43,661 nucleotides of DNA from NCBI GenBank assembly GCA_017960905.1, contig JAGCYH010000039.1, forward strand, positions 1 through 43,661. The letters are read 5' to 3'. The notes below the pieces were generated by a model, which did not search any database, had not been told where the DNA came from, and worked only from the letters and a program-made list of their open reading frames with translations. Each line of letters starts with the position of its first letter. Positions within the stretch are counted from its first letter, which is position 1. Positions 1-6,350 of the stretch are shown one piece after another. This stretch comes from Bacteroidales bacterium. GTDB taxonomy: Bacteria > Bacteroidota > Bacteroidia > Bacteroidales > Marinilabiliaceae. Made by a program: the position numbers and the translations under genes.

Positions 1-527
1 ATTCCCGAATCCAGACGTTTGAAGACTTCGTCAAGTTTGCTGTCGGTTTCGAATTGGTGGGCGGCTATGGCCAATTGGTTTTGTTCAACTACTGCCAACC
101 GTTGAAACATATCGGCATTATTCACCAGAAAATGTCGCATAGCAACAAAAGCATCCATAATCTGAATGCTCACGGAAACGGCTGTTTGGCTACGCAAAAC
201 CGACGAAAGCATTGCCACTCCTTGCTCGGTGAATACAAATGGTGTCACCGACGAATGTCGCAGATTCTGCAACCGGTCACAATTTGTGACCAGTTTATCT
301 GCCTCTTTTTCTGTTAGTTGAAACCGAAATCGCTCCGGAAACCGCTCTAAATTTCGTTTCACTGCCTGATTTAATACCTTTGTTTCTACACCATACAATT
401 GCGCCAAGTCGCGGTCGAGCATAACTTGCTGTCCACGAACATTGAAAATCATATTTCCAATGTTGGCTGTCGATACTGAAACACTTTTAATTTCAGCAAT
501 ATCGGTGGTATGTGCTTTGTTCTTCAC
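1..527 (-). CDS. ORF6N domain protein, 3' end cut by window
   Basis: The minus-strand frame is open from the window edge. It carries the ORF6N signature: RGQQVMLDRDLAQLYGVET, then LNQAVKRNLERFPERFRFQL, then FTEQGVAMLSSVLRS. ORF6N domains are DNA-binding modules first seen in phages and are common as small chromosomal genes in Bacteroidales. The C-terminal part begins with residues like those of the usual coiled-coil tail (MRHFLVNNADMFQRL) and is then lost at base 1. The start is uncertain. An ATG at 452 would remove residues that normally precede the RGQ motif, so I prefer the GTG at 527, which restores an IGNMIFNVRG segment resembling the family N-terminus. It lies 79 bp downstream of the DUF3990 trio in the same direction, so it could be cotranscribed. 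Its role is unknown. Confidence 0.8.
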   Translation of the reverse strand, partial: MKNKAHTTDIAEIKSVSVSTANIGNMIFNVRGQQVMLDRDLAQLYGVETKVLNQAVKRNLERFPERFRFQLTEKEADKLVTNCDRLQNLRHSSVTPFVFTEQGVAMLSSVLRSQTAVSVSIQIMDAFVAMRHFLVNNADMFQRLAVVEQNQLAIAAHQFETDSKLDEVFKRLDSG

Positions 528-606
528 GCTTTTATGTATGTGGCGCACCAAGATTATAGCCACTGGTGCAAGGCTTTGTATGTCAACTTTGACAAAGCAA
601 AGTTAC

Positions 607-831
607 TTATTTTCCTTTTTCGCTCTGATATTCTCGCCACACTTCTTCTGCCAAATATTTGTCGCTGCGGCAGTGCAGTTCGGCAGTGCCATCTTCTATC
701 ATGGCCGCTGTTTCCGAAGTGTAGTATATATCGGTGGCTTCTTCTAACGAAATGCCAAACATCTCACTCATATTGGCTATAATTCGTGAGCACTGCTCAC
801 TTTTAATTATTTGCAAACTATCCGCATTCAT
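607..831 (-). CDS. Small DUF3791-like partner protein
   Basis: This 74-residue protein has no signal peptide. Its core reads ISLEEATDIYYTSETAAM, followed by LHCRSDKYLAEEVWREY. I recall small proteins with a very similar LHCRSDKYLAEEI end lying next to DUF3990 genes in gut Bacteroidales, so I assign it to the DUF3791-like group by motif and context rather than by strong similarity. The start codon overlaps the stop of the DUF3990 gene in an ATGA arrangement (4-base overlap), which implies translational coupling. It is the third gene of a three-gene unit. A toxin-antitoxin or effector-partner role is inference only. Confidence 0.75.
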   Translation of the reverse strand: MNADSLQIIKSEQCSRIIANMSEMFGISLEEATDIYYTSETAAMIEDGTAELHCRSDKYLAEEVWREYQSEKGK

Positions 832-1298
832 ATTTGTTTGCTGTCAATATAGGTAAGACAATCGTTCAGCATGCGCACAGAGCGTATGCAATATTGGATA
901 TTAGGCTTTTCGAAACGCAACATTCCGAGCGTTTCGTCTTGTGATATCTCGCCTGCAAAATATCGGTCGAGAGTTATTATCACTCTGTCGTTGGCAATTC
1001 CGCCTATAACCATGTCATAATCGCCCACATCCTCGCCCGCACGGCACCGAGATACAAAATCGAGCCATTGTTTGTCGTAAGCATCAAAACGTTTAACGTT
1101 CCACTGCTCAGTGTTGTCCGACAATTCATAGGTGTTGAGCCATGCTTGCTGTCCTCTACGTTTGAAACGTTGTGCGTACTTTTCAGCTTGCTCGTATATG
1201 GTGGTCAGGTAGAATCCACGTCCGAAATCAAGGTAGTCTCGAGAGTGGGACGTGTCGGGTTTGTCAACAATCATATTTGAAGAATGATACAGTCTCAT
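828..1298 (-). CDS. DUF3990 protein, putative ADP-ribosyltransferase-like fold
   Basis: This 156-residue cytosolic protein opens with RLYHSSNMIVDKPD and continues with RDYLDFGRGFYLTT and an alternating A/Y helix (QAEKYAQRF). These blocks fit DUF3990, which to my knowledge is grouped with the ADP-ribosyltransferase clan: the Y-H-S/G strand and the FG-GFYLT strand resemble the H-Y NAD-binding core. The C-terminal half (PNIQYCIRSVRMLNDCLTYI) matches the usual family ending. It overlaps both neighbours by 4 bases, so the three genes form one translational unit. Whether it is an active transferase, and on what target, cannot be told from sequence. A toxin flanked by two small partner proteins is a reasonable hypothesis. 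Confidence 0.82.
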   Translation of the reverse strand: MRLYHSSNMIVDKPDTSHSRDYLDFGRGFYLTTIYEQAEKYAQRFKRRGQQAWLNTYELSDNTEQWNVKRFDAYDKQWLDFVSRCRAGEDVGDYDMVIGGIANDRVIITLDRYFAGEISQDETLGMLRFEKPNIQYCIRSVRMLNDCLTYIDSKQI

Positions 1299-1513
1299 GC
1301 TGGCAAAAATCCTTTTTCTTTCATATAACTAATCAAGTCGTCCATCAGATAACGAGAGCTGAACGTATGAAGCACGTCGTAGGAAGGGACTATGTATCCG
1401 TACAAAATGCCCGATTTCTTTAGGCGTGAATAAATGTCTCTCTGCGGCAGTTTTAACTGCGCCGAAAGTTTTGTTATGCAATATGTTACAAAATCCAATA
1501 TCTTTTTGTCCAT
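1295..1513 (-). CDS. DUF3791 family protein
   Basis: This 72-residue protein has the pattern ILDFVTYCITKLS, then IYSRLKKSGILYGYIVP, then YDVLHTFSSRYLMDDLI. That is the usual DUF3791 layout: an N-terminal helix, a G(I/V)L turn and a Y-D-x-LHT motif. It is the first gene of the DUF3791/DUF3990/DUF3791-like unit, and its stop overlaps the DUF3990 start by 4 bases. A TACTTTTG element, fitting the sigma-ABfr minus-7 box, lies on the minus strand at 1546-1553, about 33 bases upstream of the ATG. The function is unknown. By position it is a candidate immunity or regulatory partner of the DUF3990 protein. Confidence 0.82.
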   Translation of the reverse strand: MDKKILDFVTYCITKLSAQLKLPQRDIYSRLKKSGILYGYIVPSYDVLHTFSSRYLMDDLISYMKEKGFLPA

Positions 1514-1545
1514 ATTATTTCTCTTTTTTTTGCGCGCGGCAAAGG

Positions 1546-1553
1546 CAAAAGTA
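1546..1553 (-). promoter_or_regulatory. Putative minus-7 box upstream of the DUF3791/DUF3990 unit
   Basis: On the minus strand this reads TACTTTTG, matching the Bacteroidota TAnnTTTG consensus. I see no TTTG minus-33 element at the right distance, so the call rests on one box and its position before the first gene of the unit. Confidence 0.4.
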
Positions 1554-1692
1554 GAAAATGTTGGCGGAATTTTGGGAATGGGAAATGTTAAAAATGAAAA
1601 AATGCCGGGGAAGCGGTGGTGTTTGGGCGGACAAACCTTCGGTCACACTTCAGAGATGAGCCAAAACGCCAATTGGAGTGCTTATTTAATAT

Positions 1693-1884
1693 CTACAATG
1701 CAATCAGATAAGCTTCTACAACGCCATTGCGCATAAAAAAGCAGTGAAGACTGCGGTAGTCAATATCGTCGGCGTCAACGTAGATTATTTTCTGCTCGAC
1801 CACAAAAACCTTCTGCCGCGCTTTCAGAATTTCATAAACTTCCGTCGGCGTTAGTTAGTTGAATCGCTTTGCACAAAAATCCAT
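1693..1884 (-). pseudogene. elaA: elaA-like GNAT acetyltransferase remnant with nonsense mutation
   Basis: From the ATG at 1884 the minus strand reads MDFCAKRFN, a TAA stop (1855-1857), then LTPTEVYEILKARQKVFVVE in the same frame, then an acidic YVDADDIDYRSLHCFF stretch, then VVEAYLIAL and a stop at 1693-1695. This matches the N-terminal half of ElaA-type acetyltransferases (RFNELTxxELYxILxxRxxVFVVEQ, YQDxDxxD, LVAYxRL). The internal stop sits where the family usually has Glu, a one-base GAA-to-TAA change. The C-terminal acetyl-CoA-binding half is missing. In the downstream bases (about 1514-1692) I find no continuation and no other gene. This is a decayed gene. Confidence 0.8.
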
Positions 1885-1913
1885 TGTCAATCAACCATTT
1901 AGAGTCACAATGT

Positions 1914-2387
1914 TTATTCGGTTTTAACATTTCGCTTCCCCGAAATCTGATCCAAAACAATTTTTCCGACCAGAACATGCTGCAATGAGCCACAGATATC
2001 TATCTGATAATCAGCATACCCGTAATGTTCGCAGATAAGTTTCAGACCGTGGACCATTTCTGCAGTATCGGTCAGGAAAACGCACTCGCCAAAACCGATT
2101 ACACTCTCGTAACGTGCTGTTATTCCGTGCGTTATTTCTTCTGTGCGGATAAAAATATCGGCTTCAACGCAAACTTTTTTGTTGCGTCCGAGCAAATCGA
2201 CTTTCAAACCCTGACGGGCGCAGTGGAAATAGACAACTGCCTTTCCGTCAACGGTTTCCATTCCGAACGAAACGGGCACCACATAAGGGTATTCGCCGCC
2301 GCCAATGCCTAAACGGATTGTGTTGCAACGGTTCAAAATATCGGCAATCTGCTGAAAATCTGTTATTTCACGGTCTTTACGGCGCAT
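1914..2387 (-). CDS. NimA-like pyridoxamine 5'-phosphate oxidase family flavoprotein
   Basis: I chose the ATG at 2387 because the family begins MRRKDREITD. An upstream ATG at 2405 would add only MQKKTY. The protein then shows the split-barrel flavin fold seen in the 5-nitroimidazole-reductase (Nim) related group: ILNRCNTIRLGI, YPYVVPVSFGME, and YFHCARQGLKVDLLGRN followed by VCVEAD. Length (157 residues) is normal. Members bind FMN or related cofactors and are usually of unknown physiological substrate, so resistance to nitroimidazole should not be assumed. It runs in the same direction as the GNAT gene upstream, with a gap of about 65 bases. Confidence 0.85.
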   Translation of the reverse strand: MRRKDREITDFQQIADILNRCNTIRLGIGGGEYPYVVPVSFGMETVDGKAVVYFHCARQGLKVDLLGRNKKVCVEADIFIRTEEITHGITARYESVIGFGECVFLTDTAEMVHGLKLICEHYGYADYQIDICGSLQHVLVGKIVLDQISGKRNVKTE

Positions 2388-2452
2388 ATAAGTTTTTTTT
2401 TGCAAAAATGTAATTGACTATCGGTCGGCAAACGTTTTTTTTCTTTATGATG

Positions 2453-2929
2453 TCATAAAACAATTTCCATTGTGGTTTTCTGCACTTGCATTCCCATATT
2501 TTGGTAGAACGACAAGGCCGCATCGTTGCCTGCCCAAACGTTGAGCGTAATATTGTGACAGCCAATTGATTGCGCATAGTTTCGCACGTGCTCGAACAAC
2601 GATTTTCCAACGTGGCGGCCACGGGCACTCTCGTCAACGCAAATGTCGTCGATATAAAGCGTTTTGGCGTCCTGCAGCAGTTTATTGTTCTGAACTTCAG
2701 TGATTTGGCAGAAAGCATAACCGAGCACGCCGCCGTCATCGTAAACAAAAATCGGCTTGTTGTCGTCGGTCAGCATTTGGTTGAGTTCCAACTCGTTATA
2801 CTTTGTTGTGTGCGGTTTGAACAAGTCGGGGCGGGTATGGTAATGAACCATATTCACCTGGTGCAATAGATTGATAATCTGCCCAATATCGGCAGTGGTT
2901 GCGCGTCGAATCATTGTGTTGATATTCAT
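2453..2929 (-). CDS. GNAT family N-acetyltransferase
   Basis: The product is about 158 residues with the GNAT order: beta1 IRRATTADIGQIINLL, a central VLGYAFCQI strand, then TLYIDDICVDESARGRHVG (motif A, acetyl-CoA pyrophosphate loop R-G-R-H-V-G-K) and NAALSFYQNMGMQ-like motif B (AALSFYQNMGM). The frame is open further upstream, but the family start fits ATG 2929 or ATG 2914 (MIRRAT), and a longer version would overlap the upstream lipoprotein gene. The substrate is unknown. The upstream lipoprotein gene ends at 2953, only 23 bases before this start, so the two may share a transcript. Confidence 0.88.
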   Translation of the reverse strand: MNINTMIRRATTADIGQIINLLHQVNMVHYHTRPDLFKPHTTKYNELELNQMLTDDNKPIFVYDDGGVLGYAFCQITEVQNNKLLQDAKTLYIDDICVDESARGRHVGKSLFEHVRNYAQSIGCHNITLNVWAGNDAALSFYQNMGMQVQKTTMEIVL

Positions 2930-2952
2930 TGCTTTCCGCAAAAACGACGAAA

Positions 2953-3429
2953 TTATTCGGCGTAGAATTTCGTTTTCAGAATCTCGAAACCCTGTTCGGC
3001 GGTGGTAATGCCGTTGAGCGTCGAATCCATCGGGCATCGGCCTGTGCTGTCGCGGTTGAAAATGATATCGCCTTCGTTGGCTGCCACTAATTTAACGCCT
3101 GCCTGCTCAAGAATTTTCTTGGCAGCACGGGTGACGTAGTTTGTGTGCACTTCGCGCACCCCGCCGCAGGCAATGAGCGACGCCGCGGCATAACCCACTT
3201 TCATATCGGCAACCACCGCACCGCGCAAACGCTCGGGCTCGGTGGTCACAAGCCGCATCAGGTCGTCAACGCGCTGCCCCGCGTGACGGCTGATACTGTC
3301 GCCATTGCTCACCACGAGCGAGAGATTTTCGTCGTTCAATATCTTCAGAAGTTGTGCGCCGTCGGGCGATTTTTGACTGCACGCCGCAAATGCGAAACCA
3401 ACTGTGAGTAAAAGAATTATCCGTTTCAT
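2953..3429 (-). CDS. DUF1893 domain lipoprotein
   Basis: The first residues MKRIILLLTVGFAFAACSQK are a lipoprotein signal with lipobox FAAC, so the mature protein would be membrane-anchored at Cys17. The rest is a DUF1893 domain: LSLVVSNGDSISRHAGQRVD, then LRGAVVADMKVGYAAASL (family A-D-x-x-x-G-x-A-A motif), and a C-terminal NRDSTGRCPMDSTL. DUF1893 is, as I recall, related to the cytidine-deaminase fold but has no assigned reaction. The usual family protein is cytosolic and shorter, so the lipoprotein signal is the notable addition here, a form I associate with Bacteroidales. Confidence 0.86.
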   Translation of the reverse strand: MKRIILLLTVGFAFAACSQKSPDGAQLLKILNDENLSLVVSNGDSISRHAGQRVDDLMRLVTTEPERLRGAVVADMKVGYAAASLIACGGVREVHTNYVTRAAKKILEQAGVKLVAANEGDIIFNRDSTGRCPMDSTLNGITTAEQGFEILKTKFYAE

Positions 3430-3449
3430 TGTCTTATGTTTTAGTCGGT

Positions 3450-3457
3450 CAAAGATA
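3450..3457 (-). promoter_or_regulatory. Putative minus-7 box of the DUF1893 lipoprotein gene
   Basis: The minus-strand sequence is TATCTTTG, an exact TAnnTTTG match about 20 bases upstream of the ATG. The same octamer precedes the flavodoxin remnant and kdsB. I see no clear minus-33 TTTG. Confidence 0.5.
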
Positions 3458-3477
3458 TGATTTTTCGGGATTTTAAA

Positions 3478-4632
3478 TCAGTTCTTATCGCTCGGCTTTT
3501 TTAACAATTCCACCACCTTCAATCCTAAATTATATATATAACTATCAATGATTTTCTGTAGAGTATTCCGTAAATTCAAGGGATTAAGGTCGTTTGTCTC
3601 TAATTCAATATACTCTTCATCAATGTGCCAATAAGTATTTTCCTTATGTTGTATATTTTTACCTGTGAGGGCTGTTAGGGCAGTCTCCTTAATTTTTATA
3701 AAAGCATCTCTTTTCAATTCCAATATCACTCGTAACTGGTTATTTAAGAAAAAGATAGTTAGAAGTACAGACTGGTTCTCTTTATAACGTATGTAAATCC
3801 ACGAATCATTTTCGTTTGTATGAAAATTTTTGTCAGATATTTCAACTTTGGAATCTTTACCAAAATCCATGGTTTTTAACACGTTTTTGTAACCATCCTC
3901 CAACCGAGAGAGCAAGTAGTTTATCTTGTGTATTTTTTCAAAATGAGAGTAGAAAAATTCGATTTCTTCGTCAGTAACCATATTGGTAATGTTTTCAATG
4001 TTTTGCATAAAGTGTTCTAAAATTGTCTGATAAAATGGATTGACATTGGAATATTTGGGCAAATCTCTTTTGATTTCATCCATAAACTCTTTGTGTGTCA
4101 GGCTTACATATTCCATACTTGTTAATTCTTTTATTTTCTTTAGTTCAGGATATATGTCCTCATCTTTTTTTGAAATCTTATTTAGAGATAATATGACAAC
4201 TCTAATATCTTCATATCCTATCCGTTTCACATATTCTATATATTCTGAAAAAGGATTTACAGGGCGGTGGAATACCTTATTCTCTATTATGATAGCCCGT
4301 TTATGGGTGTCGTCTTTAATGAGTATGTCAATACGTTTTTCTTTTTCATTATTGCCGTCCGATTTTTTGTAAGTTGGCTGTTCAACTTTAATCTCAGTTG
4401 GTGTAATCCTGTCTTTCTCCAACTCCATTAGTTTTTCCAAAGTGCGAATAAATAAATCCCCAAATCCGTGCTCTTCATTTTCGTTAAGGAAGAAGGCGTA
4501 GATATTGCTCCACGGATTTTCCAGAGTCCGTATGCCCATAATATCCAGCAGGGTTCTTTTTTGAGGCGGAGCATCGGGAATGGTTGTGTTGCTAAGCCAT
4601 AATTCTAATTCTTCTAACTCTTTTTCGTCCAT
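3478..4632 (-). CDS. PD-(D/E)XK nuclease superfamily protein
   Basis: The 384-residue protein has the PDDEXK_4-type core: NPWSNIYAFFLN near residue 40, FGDLFIRTLEKL near 57, then RIDILI (Asp102) and IIIENKV (Glu117, Lys119), which give the D...ExK catalytic triad. The middle and C-terminal parts are long helices of unknown role (EFMDEIKRDL, EILE-like segments). It stands alone, with no methylase or helicase beside it, so a restriction system is not evident. The gene is visibly A/T-richer than its neighbours and uses AAA, ATA and TTT codons heavily, which suggests lateral acquisition. Members of this group appear in phage-defence islands, but that role is inference here. Confidence 0.8.
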   Translation of the reverse strand: MDEKELEELELWLSNTTIPDAPPQKRTLLDIMGIRTLENPWSNIYAFFLNENEEHGFGDLFIRTLEKLMELEKDRITPTEIKVEQPTYKKSDGNNEKEKRIDILIKDDTHKRAIIIENKVFHRPVNPFSEYIEYVKRIGYEDIRVVILSLNKISKKDEDIYPELKKIKELTSMEYVSLTHKEFMDEIKRDLPKYSNVNPFYQTILEHFMQNIENITNMVTDEEIEFFYSHFEKIHKINYLLSRLEDGYKNVLKTMDFGKDSKVEISDKNFHTNENDSWIYIRYKENQSVLLTIFFLNNQLRVILELKRDAFIKIKETALTALTGKNIQHKENTYWHIDEEYIELETNDLNPLNLRNTLQKIIDSYIYNLGLKVVELLKKPSDKN

Positions 4633-4871
4633 ATATTTTCGATAAATGTTTTTCGTGCTTCTGCTTTAAAAACTTGTAATGATATGAAAAAAACTCGTAT
4701 GGCAAACAGTTTGAACTTACGCTCATACTCAATGTATGAAAATTAAGAAATGTTCCAGCAGAAATTGCTCAGCGACAAATAAACCGACCAATGTGCATAA
4801 ATCGACGTTTTTTTTAGGCATTGTCAGTTATTCGCACCTATATTTGAAAAATTTCTGACTGATATGGCAAG

Positions 4872-5132
4872 TTACTCTATAGGCGACGAGCGGCTCTGCT
4901 TGTCGTGCCAGTCGAGGTCGGCGCGGGTGTAGGCCTTGGCGGGTTTGATTTCGTGCAGGTCGGCGCCAGCCACTTTTGCCAATTGCTGGGCAATGCCCTT
5001 TGTTGTGCCCGAAGCCGAAAAATAAGCAACCAGTGTTTTCATATCGTTTTTTTCTTTTAGAGTTTTATCTTGTGCGCTGATACCCAGACAAATAGTCGCG
5101 AGCATCATAATTGCTAATAGTAATCGTTTCAT
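4872..5132 (-). pseudogene. Truncated exported flavodoxin
   Basis: The product is 86 residues. A signal peptide ([20 protein letters not shown]) precedes the flavodoxin start [19 protein letters not shown], whose S-A-S-G-T-T loop binds the FMN phosphate. The conserved D-L-D-W-x-D-K-x-SRSS block follows, but the frame ends three residues later. A full flavodoxin of this type has about 100 more residues, including the second FMN loop. Reading 4633-4871 in the minus frames shows no recognisable continuation. The gene keeps a TATCTTTG minus-7 box, so it may still be transcribed, but the protein cannot form a complete flavin site. I call it a 3'-truncated pseudogene. Confidence 0.75.
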
Positions 5133-5154
5133 TGTTTTTTTTATAAGTCAGATA

Positions 5155-5162
5155 CAAAGATA
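5155..5162 (-). promoter_or_regulatory. Putative minus-7 box of the flavodoxin remnant
   Basis: TATCTTTG on the minus strand, about 23 bases upstream of the ATG. It matches the TAnnTTTG consensus and implies that the promoter survives although the gene is truncated. Confidence 0.45.
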
Positions 5163-5197
5163 GCGTTTTCAATCAGAAAACAACATCTTTTGACGCA

Positions 5198-5239
5198 TAA
5201 AAAAAGCGAAGCGCTGTAAAACTTTGTTTTACAGCGCTT
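5198..5239 (-). terminator. Rho-independent terminator of asd
   Basis: A perfect 14-bp stem (5209-5222 pairing with 5226-5239) with a TTT/AAA loop is followed, in minus-strand direction, by a T-rich run (5198-5208). It lies 21 bases past the asd stop, so it should end the asd transcript before the flavodoxin remnant. Confidence 0.85.
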
Positions 5240-5260
5240 AGCATATAACTGTATGATTTT

Positions 5261-6271
5261 TTATTTCACATTACCAACTTTCAAGAGGTATTCGGCAATC
5301 TGAACAGCGTTGAGTGCGGCGCCTTTCTTTATTTGGTCGCCTACAATCCAGAATGTCAGACCGTTTTCGTTAGCGATGTCTTTGCGTATGCGGCCTACGT
5401 ACACATCGTCTTTGCCGGCGAGGAAGAGCGGCATCGGATAAACCTTGTTTGCGGGGTCGTCCATGAGCTGCAGGCCTTCGCCTTTGGCGAAGGCTTCGCG
5501 AGCCTCTTCAACGCTTATCGGACGTTCGGTCTCAACCCAAATCGACTCAGAGTGCGAGCGAAGCGAAGGCACGCGCACGCACATTGCTGAGCAGTTGACG
5601 TCGGAATGCATGATTTTCTTCGTCTCGTTGAACATCTTCATCTCCTCTTTGGTGTAACCGTTGTCGGTGAAAACGTCGATTTGCGGAATGACATTGTAAG
5701 CCAACTGATAAGCGAATTTATTCACCGTAACAGGCTTACCATCAAGCACTTCACGGTATTGTTGCTCGAGCTCAGCCATAGCAGCTGCGCCAGCGCCCGA
5801 AGCGGCCTGGTACGATGCCACGTGAATGCGACGTATATGGCTCAGTTTCTCAAGCGGCTGAAGAGCCACCACCATCATGATGGTTGTGCAGTTCGGGTTG
5901 GCAATGATGCCGCGCGGACGGTTGAGAGCGTCGGCTGCGTTGCACTCGGGAACAACCAAGGGCACGTCGTTGTCCATGCGGAACGCGCTCGAATTGTCGA
6001 TCATCACTGCGCCGTATTTTGTAATGTCGGCTGCATATTCCTTAGAAATGCTTGCACCGGCCGAGGTGAAAGCGATGTCGACGCCTTTGAAGTCGTCGTT
6101 GTGCTTCAACTCTTTTACAGTGTATTTCTTGCCTTTGAACTCATATTCGCGGCCCGCACTGCGCGACGAGCCGAACAACAGCAAATCGTCAATCGGAAAA
6201 TTGCGTTCTGCCAAAACTCGCAGAAACTCCTGACCTACAGCACCACTCGTGCCAACAATTGCTACTCTCAT
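5261..6271 (-). CDS. asd: Aspartate-semialdehyde dehydrogenase
   Basis: Asd makes L-aspartate semialdehyde from aspartyl phosphate with NADPH, feeding lysine, diaminopimelate, threonine and methionine synthesis. The 336-residue protein is the normal length. Visible motifs are the Rossmann start [16 protein letters not shown], the active-site Cys128 in [18 protein letters not shown], and the catalytic His240 in RVPSLRSH. The start at 6271 is the first Met and begins directly with the nucleotide-binding strand. It is transcribed away from the large lamin-tail gene (divergent starts about 80 bases apart) and ends at a strong terminator. A perfect 9-bp inverted repeat with a 3-base loop sits inside the gene at 5474-5494. 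Confidence 0.97.
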   Translation of the reverse strand: MRVAIVGTSGAVGQEFLRVLAERNFPIDDLLLFGSSRSAGREYEFKGKKYTVKELKHNDDFKGVDIAFTSAGASISKEYAADITKYGAVMIDNSSAFRMDNDVPLVVPECNAADALNRPRGIIANPNCTTIMMVVALQPLEKLSHIRRIHVASYQAASGAGAAAMAELEQQYREVLDGKPVTVNKFAYQLAYNVIPQIDVFTDNGYTKEEMKMFNETKKIMHSDVNCSAMCVRVPSLRSHSESIWVETERPISVEEAREAFAKGEGLQLMDDPANKVYPMPLFLAGKDDVYVGRIRKDIANENGLTFWIVGDQIKKGAALNAVQIAEYLLKVGNVK

Positions 6272-6293
6272 TGCATTATTTTTTTATTTATAT

Positions 6294-6323
6294 TTTGAAC
6301 TAAAATTATTTTGCTTATTTTTG
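6294..6323 (+). promoter_or_regulatory. Putative sigma-ABfr promoter of the lamin-tail protein gene
   Basis: TTTG (6294-6297) is followed after 18 bases by TATTTTTG (6316-6323), close to the Bacteroides consensus TTTG-N19-21-TAnnTTTG. The ATG follows 27 bases later. Confidence 0.6.
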
Positions 6324-6350
6324 AGCTACAAAAGTATAACTTTTAATTTA

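Noticed and set aside
1434..1736. Plus-strand open frame upstream of the DUF3990 trio
   Set aside because: No similarity or promoter; it overlaps the DUF3791 gene and the promoter region on the other strand, and the elaA remnant.
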